Positions 7,182-15,987 of a stretch of DNA of 64,000 bases are shown one piece after another (the stretch's first letter is position 1; each line of letters begins with the position of its first letter). The notes beneath the pieces were generated by a model. The model was not told the DNA's origin. It saw only the letters and a list, made by a program, of their open reading frames with translations, and ran no database searches. Source of the stretch: Chloroflexota bacterium. GTDB lineage: Bacteria > Chloroflexota > Limnocylindria > Limnocylindrales > CSP1-4. The stretch is from positions 93,286 to 157,285 of the forward strand of contig JAJXUG010000002.1 of assembly GCA_021783095.1 (NCBI GenBank), given 5' to 3'. Both the position numbers and the translations under genes were made by a program.

Positions 7182-7200
7182 CCCCGGGATGCTCCCGGGG
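7182..7200 (-). terminator. rpsO-pnp intergenic hairpin
   Basis: CCCCGGGA (7182-7189) and TCCCGGGG (7193-7200) form a perfect 8-bp stem with a TGC loop, 16 nt after the rpsO stop. On the minus strand it is followed by TCGTTCGTTA. It may act as a partial terminator or as the RNA processing/entry site between rpsO and pnp, where PNPase autoregulation occurs in other bacteria. Confidence 0.6.
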
Positions 7201-7215
7201 CCGGTGCGGCGATGG

Positions 7216-7485
7216 CTAGCGGCGGAGTCCGAGCGAGCCGATGACGGCTCGATAGCGCGTCGCGTCCTTCTTGATGAGGTACGCGAGCAGGCGCCTGCGC
7301 TGACCCACGAGCTTGAGGAGGCCGCGGCGCGAATGATTGTCCTTCGGGAAGCGGCGGAGGTGCTCGTTCAGGTCCCGGATCCGCTCGGTGAGGAGCGCAA
7401 TCTGGACTTCCGGGGAGCCGGTGTCACCGTCCTTGACGGCGTACTCGGCGACGACCTCTTGCTTCTTCTCCCGCGCGAGCGGCAC
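7216..7485 (-). CDS. rpsO: 30S ribosomal protein S15
   Basis: An 89-residue protein, exactly the usual S15 length. It contains [41 protein letters not shown] and the C-terminal [13 protein letters not shown]15 binds 16S rRNA helices 20-22 early in 30S assembly. The GTG start ([12 protein letters not shown]) is chosen because GGAGG lies 6 nt upstream and it gives the conserved N-terminus. It is the first gene of the rpsO-pnp unit, with its own promoter at about 7545-7574. Confidence 0.97.
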   Translation of the reverse strand: MPLAREKKQEVVAEYAVKDGDTGSPEVQIALLTERIRDLNEHLRRFPKDNHSRRGLLKLVGQRRRLLAYLIKKDATRYRAVIGSLGLRR

Positions 7486-7544
7486 TCGATCCTCCGACAC
7501 GAACGATGGCGTGGCTAAACACTGTCTACTTCTTCGACCGGCGG

Positions 7545-7574
7545 AGAATAGCAGGGTTCGGCGGCGGGGCACAA
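7545..7574 (-). promoter_or_regulatory. rpsO promoter
   Basis: On the minus strand: -35 TTGTGC (7574-7569), 18-nt spacer ending in TGC, and -10 TATTCT (7550-7545), i.e. an extended -10. It would start a transcript with a leader of about 50 nt before the rpsO GTG at 7485. The TAnnCT form of the -10 box matches the other promoters seen in this window. Confidence 0.5.
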
Positions 7575-7658
7575 ATGACCAGCGGCCCTCCCCCGCCCGA
7601 CCGGTGCTGCGGCAGGGCGGGTCGCGAGGCTCCCCTGCGGCCGGCGATGCACCTTTTC

Positions 7659-7680
7659 CGAACATGGCTACTATTGTTCG
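7659..7680. promoter_or_regulatory. Palindromic operator candidate of the first sugar ABC operon
   Basis: CGAACA (7659-7664) and TGTTCG (7675-7680) are inverted around a 10-nt AT-rich spacer that includes TACTAT, a possible -10 box. The symmetry extends outward by one more base pair. The position 117 nt upstream of the sugar-binding lipoprotein suggests a LacI/ROK-type repressor site. No regulator can be assigned from sequence alone. Confidence 0.4.
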
Positions 7681-7796
7681 GGATCCGAAATCAGCACGAG
7701 CCGATCCGTGTGCGAACGGCCCGGACGCGTCCTTCGGGGCTGACGAGCGCCAGACGCTCGCCGCCTCCATCACCGGGTCCCGGAGGTACTGCACAG

Positions 7797-9122
7797 ATGA
7801 GAGTACGCGCTACCTTGACGGCCACGATCGCAACGACCGCAATCGTGGTCTCCGCATGCAGCGGCGCGGCGGCGACGCCGAGCCCCACCACCGCCCCGAC
7901 GGCAGTCCCGTCCACTGCACCGTCCGCCGCACCGTCGGCATCGGCGTCCGCATCGTCCTCCGCCGCGCCATCCGCGTCGGCGTCCGCAGCACCGTCGGGC
8001 ACCACGGGGCTCTCCGTCTCGTCGTTTGACAGCAGCTTCTCGGCCATGTCGCAGCTGTCGAGCGTGTATGCCGCCGGCAAGGGCATGGTCGGCGTCATCC
8101 TGCCGGACACCACCACCTCGGCTCGCTACACGAGCTACGACCTCCCGTACCTGAAGCAGGCGTTCACGGCCGCCGGCTACGCCGCGGCCGACTTCAAGAT
8201 CGACAACGCGTCGGGCACCGCGACCACAGAGCTCGCGCTCGCGCAGGCGGACATCGCTGCTGGCGCGAAGGTCCTGCTGGTCGACCCGCTCGACGCGACG
8301 ACCGGCAAGTCCATCCAGGCCGCGGCCTCGGCGGCTGGCATCCCGATGATCAGCTACGACCGCGCCACGTTCCAGGGCACCAACACCTACTACGTGAGCT
8401 TCGACAACGTCCAGGTCGGCAAGCTGATCGGGCAGGGCTTCATGCAGTGCGCCTCCGACTGGGGCGTCACGAGCGCCAAGGTCTTCACGCTTGACGGCGG
8501 CCAGGACACCGACCCGAACGCGATCGACTTCGCCAAGGGCTACAACAACGTGGTCTGGGGCCAGGCCGTGGCCCAGGTCCCGGCCGGCACCACGAACAGC
8601 GCCGGCATGACGCTCGTCGGCGAGGCGATCGCCCCCGGGTGGGACAACGCAAGGGGCGGCACCATCTTCCAGCAGGCCTTCACGGCCCACAAGGAGATCA
8701 ACGCCACCATCGAGGCGAATGACGGCCTCGCCGGCGCGGTCATCGCCGACCTCAAGGCAGCAGGCGTGAAGGCCAAGTCGATCCCGACCACCGGCCAGGA
8801 CGCCACGCTGACCGGGATGGAGTTCGTCCTCAACGACTGGCAGTGCGGCTCCGTCTACAAGCCGATCTACCTGGAGGCACAGGCTGCCGTCGCGCTGGCG
8901 ACCTACCTGCGGGCAGGGCAGCCGGCCCCGTCCGCCCTCGTGAGCGGGACGACGACAGATCCGACCAATGCGGCCACCACCGAGCCGGCCGTGCTCCTGA
9001 CCCCGATGTGGGTCAACAAGGCCAACATGGAGCAGACCGTCATCGCGGACAAGGCGATCTCGGTTACCGATCTCTGCAGCGCCGTCGGCCAGAGCGTCTG
9101 CACGGCGAACGGCATCCACTAG
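7797..9122 (+). CDS. Sugar ABC transporter substrate-binding lipoprotein (XylF/RbsB type), system A
   Basis: A 441-residue lipoprotein. The signal peptide (residues 1-20) ends in VVSA-C21, a lipobox. A 50-residue Ala/Ser/Pro linker follows, then a type-1 periplasmic-binding fold with [15 protein letters not shown], a [11 protein letters not shown] segment and PMISYDRA, close to the xylose/ribose-binding proteins of CUT2 importers. The ATG at 7797 is chosen because it gives the signal peptide and has GGAGG 11 nt upstream. It heads an operon with an ATPase and a permease. The hairpin at 9141 after its stop would raise its level over the membrane parts. The sugar is inferred as a pentose from the neighbouring xylA/xylB. 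Confidence 0.92.
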   Translation: MRVRATLTATIATTAIVVSACSGAAATPSPTTAPTAVPSTAPSAAPSASASASSSAAPSASASAAPSGTTGLSVSSFDSSFSAMSQLSSVYAAGKGMVGVILPDTTTSARYTSYDLPYLKQAFTAAGYAAADFKIDNASGTATTELALAQADIAAGAKVLLVDPLDATTGKSIQAAASAAGIPMISYDRATFQGTNTYYVSFDNVQVGKLIGQGFMQCASDWGVTSAKVFTLDGGQDTDPNAIDFAKGYNNVVWGQAVAQVPAGTTNSAGMTLVGEAIAPGWDNARGGTIFQQAFTAHKEINATIEANDGLAGAVIADLKAAGVKAKSIPTTGQDATLTGMEFVLNDWQCGSVYKPIYLEAQAAVALATYLRAGQPAPSALVSGTTTDPTNAATTEPAVLLTPMWVNKANMEQTVIADKAISVTDLCSAVGQSVCTANGIH

Positions 9123-9140
9123 TCTCCGCTTGGGTTCGCG

Positions 9141-9165
9141 GCGCCCGACGGACCCCGTCGGGCGC
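9141..9165 (+). terminator. Intra-operon hairpin after the system A binding protein
   Basis: GCGCCCGACG (9141-9150) pairs perfectly with CGTCGGGCGC (9156-9165) around GACCC, 18 nt after the stop of the binding protein. The tail (TCCCCGATCTTTC) is weakly T-rich, so it may be a partial terminator or an mRNA stabiliser giving excess binding protein. System B has an equivalent hairpin at the same place. Confidence 0.6.
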
Positions 9166-9290
9166 TCCCCGATCTTTCGCCAGGTCGCATCCAGCCCGCG
9201 TGCGGCCCCCGGGTTCCTCGGGCCATCCCGAGGACGGCGGGACGTTGTCTCTCGACGTGGCGTGCCGGCTGAGACCTCGAGGACGACGCC

Positions 9291-10142
9291 ATGGAATTGA
9301 TGACAGGGCCGACGGGGGTCCCGGCGAGGACCACGCCCGGGCGCGCTCCGGCGGCTGCACCGCCCGATGAGGAGCCGCTGCTCAGGCTCCGCGGGATCAG
9401 CAAGCACTTCGGGGCCGTCCAGGCCCTCTACGGGGTGGATCTGGACCTGCCTCGCGCCAAGGTGACGGCGCTGTGCGGCGACAACGGCGCCGGCAAGTCG
9501 GTGCTCACCAAGACGATCGCCGGAATCCACGCGGCCGACCACGGCCAGATCTTCTGGGAGGGACGGCCCGTCACGATCCGCACCCCCAACGACTCCTCGG
9601 CGCTGGGGATTGAGACCGTCTATCAGGACCTCGCGCTGGCTGACAACCTCGACATCGTCCAGAACATGTTCCTCGGGCGCGAGCGCGTGAGCGGGATCTT
9701 CCTCAACGAGGACAGCATGGAGCGTGCTGCGGCCGAGACCCTGGCCGAGCTGCGGGTCACCACCGTCCGCTCGATCCGCCAGCCGGTCGCGACCCTGTCC
9801 GGCGGCCAGCGGCAGGCGGTCGCCGTGGCCAAGGCGGTGATGTGGAACTCGAAGCTCGTCATGCTCGACGAGCCGACCGCGGCCCTCGGGGTCGCCCAGA
9901 CGCGGATGGTCCTGGATCTGATCAAGCGGCTCAAGGACCGCGGGCTGGCCGTGATGGTCATCTCCCACAACCTCAACGATGTGTTCGAGGTCGCCGACCG
10001 GGTCGCTGTCCTGCGCCTCGGCCGGATGGTGGCCCAGGCCGACACCTCCACGCTCGACCGGGAGAGCGTCGTGGACTACATGACAACCGGCGTGTCGAGT
10101 CGCGTCGTGCAGGGGCCCGCATCCCAGCGATCGGAAGCCTGA
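9291..10142 (+). CDS. Sugar ABC transporter ATP-binding protein (single domain), system A
   Basis: A 283-residue ATPase of the CUT2 family. Walker A is GDNGAGKS (63-70), the Q-loop region is VYQDLALADN, the signature [12 protein letters not shown], Walker [13 protein letters not shown], and the switch histidine is in ISHNLND. CUT2 ATPases such as RbsA and XylG usually carry two fused ABC domains of about 500 residues in total. This one has a single domain, so it must dimerise. It is followed 3 nt later by the permease. The first 30 residues are a Pro/Ala-rich extension. Confidence 0.93.
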   Translation: MELMTGPTGVPARTTPGRAPAAAPPDEEPLLRLRGISKHFGAVQALYGVDLDLPRAKVTALCGDNGAGKSVLTKTIAGIHAADHGQIFWEGRPVTIRTPNDSSALGIETVYQDLALADNLDIVQNMFLGRERVSGIFLNEDSMERAAAETLAELRVTTVRSIRQPVATLSGGQRQAVAVAKAVMWNSKLVMLDEPTAALGVAQTRMVLDLIKRLKDRGLAVMVISHNLNDVFEVADRVAVLRLGRMVAQADTSTLDRESVVDYMTTGVSSRVVQGPASQRSEA

Positions 10143-10145
10143 GCC

Positions 10146-11477
10146 ATGGCTGGTATCGACGGACAGCCGGGGGGCGCACGCGCCATGTCAGGACCCGGCG
10201 CGCCTGACCTCGCGACCGATCTGACCGCGGCGGTTGACGCCGTCCCGCCGCCGGTCATCGCCCAGACGATGGGCGAGTATTGGCGGACGTGGCTCGCGCG
10301 AGTTCGGGGAGGCGATGCCGGGGCCCTCCCGGTCGTGGTTGCCCTGCTCGCGGTCACGATCGTGTTCACGATCCTGAGCCCCAACCACGTCTTCCTCTCG
10401 CCAGAGAACCTCGTCAACCTGTTCGACCAGAGCGCGGTCTTCATCGTCCTGGCATTCGGCATGGGGTTCGTCCTGCTCCTGGGCGACATCGACCTCTCGA
10501 TCGGCTACGTTGCCGCGATCGGAGGGATCGTCACCGCCCAGCTGGTCCAGCCCACGCCGAACGTGCCGTGGCCGCTCGCGATCCTTGCCGGGCTCGCGGT
10601 GTGCGCCCTCATCGGGCTCTTGCAGGGGTCGCTCGTCACCCGGCTGCGGATGCCCGCGTTCGTCGTCACCCTCGCCGGCTACCTGATCTGGTTCGGCGTG
10701 ATGATCCTCCTGCTCGGCACGGCGGGCGGCGTCGGCGTCACGGGGAGCCAGGCAAACCAGCAGGCGATCTACGGCCTCGTCTACGGCTACATCGACCCGC
10801 TCATCGCCTGGATCGGCCTCGTCGTCATCGTGGCGGCCTTCGCCACCGTCCTGTGGCGGCGTGATGCCGGACGGCGCCGCAGCGGCCTGGTCGCCCCGCC
10901 GCTCGGGCTGACCATCGCCAAGATCGTGCTGGTCGCGATCGCCGGGATCATCGTGGTCGCCATCTGCAACGTCAACCGCGGGCGCGACCTGCCGATCGTC
11001 GGGGTGCCATACGTGATCCCGGTGGTCCTGCTCGTCCTCCTGGCCTGGACCGTGCTCCTCGAGCGGATGCAGTTCGGGCGCCACGTGTACGCAACCGGCG
11101 GCAACACCGAGGCGGCCCGCCGTGCCGGCATCAACGTGACCACCGTCCGCACGATGGCCTTCGTCCTGTGCTCCATGACCGGCGGGATCGCGGGCATCAT
11201 CTATTGCTCGCAGCTCGGCGGGATGACCACGAACATCAACGGCGGGCAGCTGGTGCTGTATGCCGTCGCGGCCGCGGTCATCGGCGGCACCAGTCTGTTC
11301 GGTGGGCGTGGCCGCGCGATGGACGGGCTGCTCGGCGGCCTCGTGATCGGGGCCATCTACAACGGGCTGTACCTGCTCGGGCTGCCCATCCAGTGGCAGC
11401 TGATCATCACGGGCCTCGTGCTGCTCGCGGCTGTGAGCGTTGACTCGCTGTCCCGCAAGAGCTCCGCTCACGCCTGA
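10146..11477 (+). CDS. Sugar ABC transporter permease (XylH/RbsC type), system A
   Basis: A 443-residue integral membrane protein with about ten hydrophobic segments starting near residue 60. It contains the BPD_transp_2 hallmarks GFVLLLGDIDLSIGYVAAIG, RLRMPAFVVTLAGYLIWFG and, late, the coupling motif [16 protein letters not shown]. It would form the membrane channel for the sugar delivered by the system A lipoprotein. Its start is 3 nt from the ATPase stop. The N-terminal 45 residues are cytosolic. Confidence 0.93.
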   Translation: MAGIDGQPGGARAMSGPGAPDLATDLTAAVDAVPPPVIAQTMGEYWRTWLARVRGGDAGALPVVVALLAVTIVFTILSPNHVFLSPENLVNLFDQSAVFIVLAFGMGFVLLLGDIDLSIGYVAAIGGIVTAQLVQPTPNVPWPLAILAGLAVCALIGLLQGSLVTRLRMPAFVVTLAGYLIWFGVMILLLGTAGGVGVTGSQANQQAIYGLVYGYIDPLIAWIGLVVIVAAFATVLWRRDAGRRRSGLVAPPLGLTIAKIVLVAIAGIIVVAICNVNRGRDLPIVGVPYVIPVVLLVLLAWTVLLERMQFGRHVYATGGNTEAARRAGINVTTVRTMAFVLCSMTGGIAGIIYCSQLGGMTTNINGGQLVLYAVAAAVIGGTSLFGGRGRAMDGLLGGLVIGAIYNGLYLLGLPIQWQLIITGLVLLAAVSVDSLSRKSSAHA

Positions 11478-11664
11478 GCCCAGCCCGGGGCCTCAGGGCG
11501 GGCGCGGCGTGCCGACCGCAGGCCCGCAGAGCGGGCGCGGGAGGGCTCCTGCGGCCGCGGTCTCGTCCGCGTCGCCCCGCTGTGCCTCGCGCGCGAACGC
11601 GCCCGCGGGCGCGTGAGGGGATCTCGATCGCGGCCCGGCCGTCGCACACATGGCAACCGGCTGC

Positions 11665-13431
11665 CTAGGGCGCGAACGTCGGGTCCTCGGTGATGCTGGC
11701 CGGCTCGCGATTGACGGTGACCACCCCGTCCGCGCCGGTCGTCTGCCACGGTCCCCAGGTGCCGTCGGGCCACTCGACGCGCACCTCCGCGGACGTCGCG
11801 TCGCCCAGCCCGAAGTGCGTCGGCCCCAGCTGGCCGCTGATGTGCCCGCCGCCCACCATGACCTCCCGCCGCACGTCCAGAGCGCCGGCGCGCACCTCGA
11901 TCACGGCCCCGATCGCGTCGCGGTTGCCGCCGGCCTCCTGGAGCGAGACGCCCAGCCAGTGGCCCATCGCCTGGGGAGCCGCCGCCGTGCCCGCACCGAC
12001 GTTGCGGAACACCAGCATCGGCGCATTCACCTTGACCTCGACCAGGTCCAGCAGGCCGTCGCCGTTGAGGTCCACCAGCGCGGCCCCCCGGCTGTGGTCG
12101 TAGTTGATGATGCCCGCAGCCGCCGCCTGCTCGGTGAAGGTTCCGCCGGGCTGGCCAATGTACAGGTTGCTGGGGTCCCGGCTCGCGTAGTCGGGCATCT
12201 GGTCGATGTTCCCCTTGGACACGTAGAGGTCCATGATGCCGTCGTTGTTGACGTCCTCGAACTCCGGGTGCCAGGCCGTCGACGGCAGGGGGTCGCCCCC
12301 GTTGACCGGATGCGTCCCGATCACGCCGCTCTGGAGCGCGATGTCGCGATACGTGGGCTGCGCCGGCCCGTTGGCGAGGGTCTGGAGCTTGTTGTCGGCC
12401 TGACTCGTGATGTAGATCTCGGGCAGGCCGTCGCCATTGAGGTCCTGGCTGGCGATCCCCATTCCCCACAGCTGGAGCTGCTTCCAGCCGTCGGCCGCGG
12501 TGTATGCGCGCGGGGCCTCGCCGGGCGCGATCCGCCACAGCTGCTCCTCGCCCTGATCGGCGCTCTGCGCCGCGTAGTAGTGACGGTCGTTGGCGATCCG
12601 CAGGTCGCGCCGGCCCGAGCCGTCCCAGTCGCTGAACAGCATGGACAGCGGGCAGTAGCCGGGCGCGAGCCGGATGGCCGCCCCGTAGCCCGATCCGCCG
12701 GCGACTGGCCGGTACAGCAGCGGCGGCGCGCACGTGTACGTCTCATTGCCGCTCGCGTCGAGGCCGACATAGCTGCCGATGGCGAGCGTCGGCAGGCTGT
12801 TGCTCCCCTCCCAGGTTGCGCTGAACGCCATCTCCCAGCCCGTCGGCTGCTGGAGGCCCCAGGTGTCATTGGCACGCTCGAAGCGGCATCCTCCCAGCCC
12901 GCGCAACAGATCCACCCCGCCGACCCGCAGGACCACCAGGTCCGGATTGCCGTCGCCATCGATGTCGATCGGATAGGCGCCCATGACGCCTGTGAGGTCC
13001 GTGACCGGGCTCTGGACCTGCGTGAAGGCAAGGCTCCCGCCCCGAGTGGAGACATTCCGGAACAGGGCCGCGGGGTGGTCGCCGCCCGCGACGAAGATGT
13101 CCGGCCGACCGTCGTTGTCGCAGTCGAACACCGCCAGCCCGCCGCCGATCATCGCGGTGTCCCCGCCGCCGTAGACGTGATGCAGGCCCGACGCCACCGT
13201 CTCGTCAACGTAGTGCGGCGCCCCCGGGGTCGTCGGGTGGAACGGTCCGACGCCGGCGAGCCGCGCCCCGAGCACCCCGCTCCCCAGCACGACCACGACC
13301 AGCACGAGGGCGAGCACGAGGGCGACCGGCCGCCCCACGCTCAGCCGACGACGGCCTGTCGACGGCGTGTTGGGTTCAGCGTCGTCGGGTGGGATCGAGC
13401 GAGGCTCCGAGGCGGGATCGACAGACGTCAC
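11665..13431 (-). CDS. Membrane-anchored FG-GAP/VCBS-repeat protein with UnbV (CRTAC1) C-terminus
   Basis: A 588-residue surface protein. A short cytosolic N-terminus (1-30) and one transmembrane helix (about 33-55) are followed by a beta-propeller of FG-GAP repeats, each with a DxDxDGxxD calcium loop (FDCDNDGRPDIFV, DIDGDGNPDLVV, DLNGDGLPEIYI, DVNNDGIMDLYV, DLNGDGLLDLVEV). The last 110 residues are an ASPIC/UnbV domain (NRDAIGAVIEV, GLGDATSAEVRVEWPDG). Such proteins bind ligands outside the cell and are common in Chloroflexota and Bacteroidota. It is convergent with system A and sits inside the pentose island, so a role in sugar or glycan binding is possible but unproven. Confidence 0.9.
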   Translation of the reverse strand: MTSVDPASEPRSIPPDDAEPNTPSTGRRRLSVGRPVALVLALVLVVVVLGSGVLGARLAGVGPFHPTTPGAPHYVDETVASGLHHVYGGGDTAMIGGGLAVFDCDNDGRPDIFVAGGDHPAALFRNVSTRGGSLAFTQVQSPVTDLTGVMGAYPIDIDGDGNPDLVVLRVGGVDLLRGLGGCRFERANDTWGLQQPTGWEMAFSATWEGSNSLPTLAIGSYVGLDASGNETYTCAPPLLYRPVAGGSGYGAAIRLAPGYCPLSMLFSDWDGSGRRDLRIANDRHYYAAQSADQGEEQLWRIAPGEAPRAYTAADGWKQLQLWGMGIASQDLNGDGLPEIYITSQADNKLQTLANGPAQPTYRDIALQSGVIGTHPVNGGDPLPSTAWHPEFEDVNNDGIMDLYVSKGNIDQMPDYASRDPSNLYIGQPGGTFTEQAAAAGIINYDHSRGAALVDLNGDGLLDLVEVKVNAPMLVFRNVGAGTAAAPQAMGHWLGVSLQEAGGNRDAIGAVIEVRAGALDVRREVMVGGGHISGQLGPTHFGLGDATSAEVRVEWPDGTWGPWQTTGADGVVTVNREPASITEDPTFAP

Positions 13432-13501
13432 TGGACTCAGAACACCAAGGGCCGGTCGGGCTGGCGCTCGCGCACCACCACCCGCTTGATGGTACGCCGG
13501 A

Positions 13502-14491
13502 TCAGCCGCCGGTCCCGGCGGCGAAGAGGCGCTCGATCACCCGCAGGTTGGCGACCGCGTCCTCGGGCGACACGGGGACGGGCAGCCCGTCGAGGACGGC
13601 CGCCGCGAAGGCGTCGGCCTCGACCCCGTACGGATCCGCGGCCGCGAACTCCATGCGCTCGACGCCCGGGGCGACGGGCGGGTCGCCGCCCGCCACGACC
13701 GAGAGGTGCGTCGGGCGGTCGGGCGGGATGTTGAACGGGATCTCGATCGAGATCCGCCCACTGCTCCCGTAGATGTCGACGCGCTGGTCGGGCTCGACCC
13801 GCGTGGAGCACGTGAACGACGCCACGCCGTCGCCGAACTCGAGGACGCCGCTGGTCAGGATGTCCACCCCGGACGCCGGGTCGCGGACGATGCCGGCCGA
13901 GACGCGGTCGGGCTCGCCCCCGAACAGCATCCGCGAGAGGTTGACCGAGTAGCAGCCGATGTCGTACAGGGCGCCGCCCCCGGTCGCCCGGATGTTCCGG
14001 ATGTTGGCCGGGTCGTCGTTGTAGTACGAGAACCAGCTGTCGACGGAACGCAGCCGGCCGATCCTGCCCGACGCGAGCAGCTCGCGGGCGGCCACCCATG
14101 ACGGGTGGAGGCGATACATGAACGCCTCCATCAGCAGCACACGGGACGCCCTGCAGGCGTCGACGATCTCCTGCGCCTCGGACGCAGTCATCGCGAGGGG
14201 CTTCTCGCACAGGACGTGCTTGCCGGCACGGGCGGCCGCGATCGCCCAGGTGGCGTGCAGGTGGTTCGGCAACGGGATGTAGACGGCGTCGACGTCAGGG
14301 TCGGCCAGCAGCGCCTCATAGGAATCGTACGCGCGCGCGATGCCGTGGGCGTCGGCCGCTGCCCTGGCGCGACCGCCGTCCCGGGAGGCGATGGCGAGCA
14401 CCTCGCAGCGCTGGGCACGGCGCATCCCCGGGATCACCTTGGTGAGGCCGATGTCGGCGGTCGAGAGGATGCCCCAACGGAGTCTGGTCAT
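13502..14491 (-). CDS. Gfo/Idh/MocA-family NAD(P)-dependent oxidoreductase
   Basis: A 329-residue dehydrogenase. The N-terminal Rossmann part has GILSTADIGLTKVIPGM, DVDAVYIPLPNHLHATWA and the EKPLAMT motif with the catalytic lysine. The C-terminal domain is the alpha/beta substrate domain (GGGALYDIGCYSVNLSR). The GILSTADI start is typical of D-xylose 1-dehydrogenase/dihydrodiol-dehydrogenase relatives, which fits its place in a xylose island. The ATG at 14491 has GGAGG 9 nt upstream; a longer upstream reading has no support. It is divergent from the ROK regulator gene. Confidence 0.9.
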   Translation of the reverse strand: MTRLRWGILSTADIGLTKVIPGMRRAQRCEVLAIASRDGGRARAAADAHGIARAYDSYEALLADPDVDAVYIPLPNHLHATWAIAAARAGKHVLCEKPLAMTASEAQEIVDACRASRVLLMEAFMYRLHPSWVAARELLASGRIGRLRSVDSWFSYYNDDPANIRNIRATGGGALYDIGCYSVNLSRMLFGGEPDRVSAGIVRDPASGVDILTSGVLEFGDGVASFTCSTRVEPDQRVDIYGSSGRISIEIPFNIPPDRPTHLSVVAGGDPPVAPGVERMEFAAADPYGVEADAFAAAVLDGLPVPVSPEDAVANLRVIERLFAAGTGG

Positions 14492-14555
14492 GACGCTCGG
14501 CCTCCGGTTCCCGCCTGCGAGCGGCGACACCCCCGGGGCCGAGTCGACCTCCGAC

Positions 14556-14616
14556 TTGACAGCGCCGGGTTCGTGTAGGACAGTCTGCCATAAGTTTGCA
14601 AGAGAGGAACACAAAC
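14556..14616 (+). promoter_or_regulatory. ROK regulator promoter and operator candidate
   Basis: A consensus -35 TTGACA (14556-14561) is followed 17 nt later by GACAGT, a weak -10. Downstream, GTTTG (14594-14598) and CAAAC (14612-14616) form an inverted repeat with a 13-nt gap that overlaps the ribosome-binding site GAGAGG. GTTTG/CAAAC arms resemble xyl operators of ROK-type XylR repressors, so this may be the autoregulatory site. The operator reading is inference. Confidence 0.4.
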
Positions 14617-14617
14617 G

Positions 14618-15847
14618 TTGCGCCAAGGGCGAGTCGACATCGGACAGCGCAGCGAGACCGTCCATCGGGCGAACCTGAGCGCGATCGTTCGGGGCCTGCA
14701 TGAGCGGGGTCCGCTCTCTCGCTCTGACCTGGTCGCGCTCACGGGACTCACCCGGAGCGCCATCCGAGCGCTCGTCTGCGAGCTGGTCGACGCGGGCATG
14801 GTCATCGAGGAGCCCGCGCTACGCCTCGGCACCCCGGGCAGGCCCTCCCCCATCGCGCGGGCGAACCCCAGACGGGCCCTGGTGCTCGGCATCGAGATCA
14901 TGGTCGACTCGATCGCGGCCGCGATCGTCGGGCTCGGCGGCGTGACCCTCGCCGAATCTCGGCTCGAGCGGCCGCGCGGGAGCCTGTCGCCGGACCGCGT
15001 CGTGGCGGACATCACCGAGCTCACGGAGAGCCTCCTCCGCCGCGTGCCGGCGCCCCCCATCGGGATCGGTGTGGCCGTCGCCGGCGTGGTCCGACGCAGC
15101 GACGGCCTCGTGTGGGCGGCGCCGAACCTCGGCTGGGTGGAGGTGGCCCTGGGCGACCGCCTCGCCAGGGCCCTGGCGCTCGAGGTCCCCATCTCGATCG
15201 CGAACGACGCGGACATGGGCCTGCTCGCGGAGCACCGACGCGGGGCGGCGATTGGCGTCAACGACGTCCTCTACATCTCGGGCGAGGTCGGCGTGGGCGG
15301 CGGCGCCATCATCGGCGGGCACGCCCTGACGGGCGTCGCGGGCTACGGCGGCGAGATCGGCCACATGCCGGTGAACCCGGGCGGGAAGTCGTGCCGGTGC
15401 GGGTCCAGCGGCTGCTGGGAGACCGAGGTGGGCGAGGGTGCCCTGCTCACGCTGGCGGGCCTGCCGCCGGATTCTGGACGCGAGGGCGTCGAGGCCGTGC
15501 TGCGCGACGCAGCGGCCGGTGACCCGAGATCGGCGGCCGCCCTCGACCACGTCGGGCGCTGGCTGGGCATCGGCCTGGCCGGCCTCGTGAACGTCCTCAA
15601 CCCCCAACTCGTGATTCTGGGCGCGATGCACGGGCGGATCCACGCCGCCGTGCGGCCCGTGATGGAGGGCGAGCTCGACCGGCGCGCGCTCCGTGCGCCA
15701 CGGGACAGCGTCCATGTCGTTCCCGCCACCCTCGGTGTCGGGGCTCCGGCGCGTGGAGCCGCGGAGCTCGCCTTCGAGCCGCTCCTCGCAGACCCGGCGG
15801 CTTTCTTCGGGTCCGCAGCCTTCTCAACGCAGCTCGCGAGCGCCTGA
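14618..15847 (+). CDS. ROK-family transcriptional regulator (XylR-like)
   Basis: A 409-residue repressor. The N-terminal winged HTH (about 15-70, with LSRSDLVALTGLTRSAIRAL) precedes a ROK sugar-kinase-like domain (from about 85) that has GIGVAVAGVV, SIANDADMGLLAEH, the ROK zinc motif CRCGSSGCWE, and GLVNVLNPQLVILGA. Such proteins repress pentose genes until sugar binds. The start is TTG at 14618 with GAGAGG about 10 nt upstream. It stands directly upstream of the second xylose-type importer and faces the dehydrogenase, so both transporters and xylAB are likely targets. Confidence 0.93.
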   Translation: MRQGRVDIGQRSETVHRANLSAIVRGLHERGPLSRSDLVALTGLTRSAIRALVCELVDAGMVIEEPALRLGTPGRPSPIARANPRRALVLGIEIMVDSIAAAIVGLGGVTLAESRLERPRGSLSPDRVVADITELTESLLRRVPAPPIGIGVAVAGVVRRSDGLVWAAPNLGWVEVALGDRLARALALEVPISIANDADMGLLAEHRRGAAIGVNDVLYISGEVGVGGGAIIGGHALTGVAGYGGEIGHMPVNPGGKSCRCGSSGCWETEVGEGALLTLAGLPPDSGREGVEAVLRDAAAGDPRSAAALDHVGRWLGIGLAGLVNVLNPQLVILGAMHGRIHAAVRPVMEGELDRRALRAPRDSVHVVPATLGVGAPARGAAELAFEPLLADPAAFFGSAAFSTQLASA

Positions 15848-15987
15848 CCATGGCGCCCGCGGCTCCTCATCGTCGTGGTTGACGGCCACTTGGCCCGTGC
15901 GAAAGGGGAACGCCTAACGATGTAGTCTTGCCCAGTTGCAGCCCGATCATGCAGGGGGCGCAGGGGCGCCCCGTGGAGGAGGATCGA

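Larger units (their letters stand above)
7486..7796. other. 311-bp divergent regulatory region between rpsO and the sugar ABC operon
   Basis: No gene is visible. It holds the rpsO promoter (7545-7574) on the minus strand and a palindromic operator candidate (7659-7680) for the plus-strand sugar operon. The remaining sequence between 7681 and 7796 is untranslated leader with GGAGG at about 7782 for the lipoprotein gene. Confidence 0.55.
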
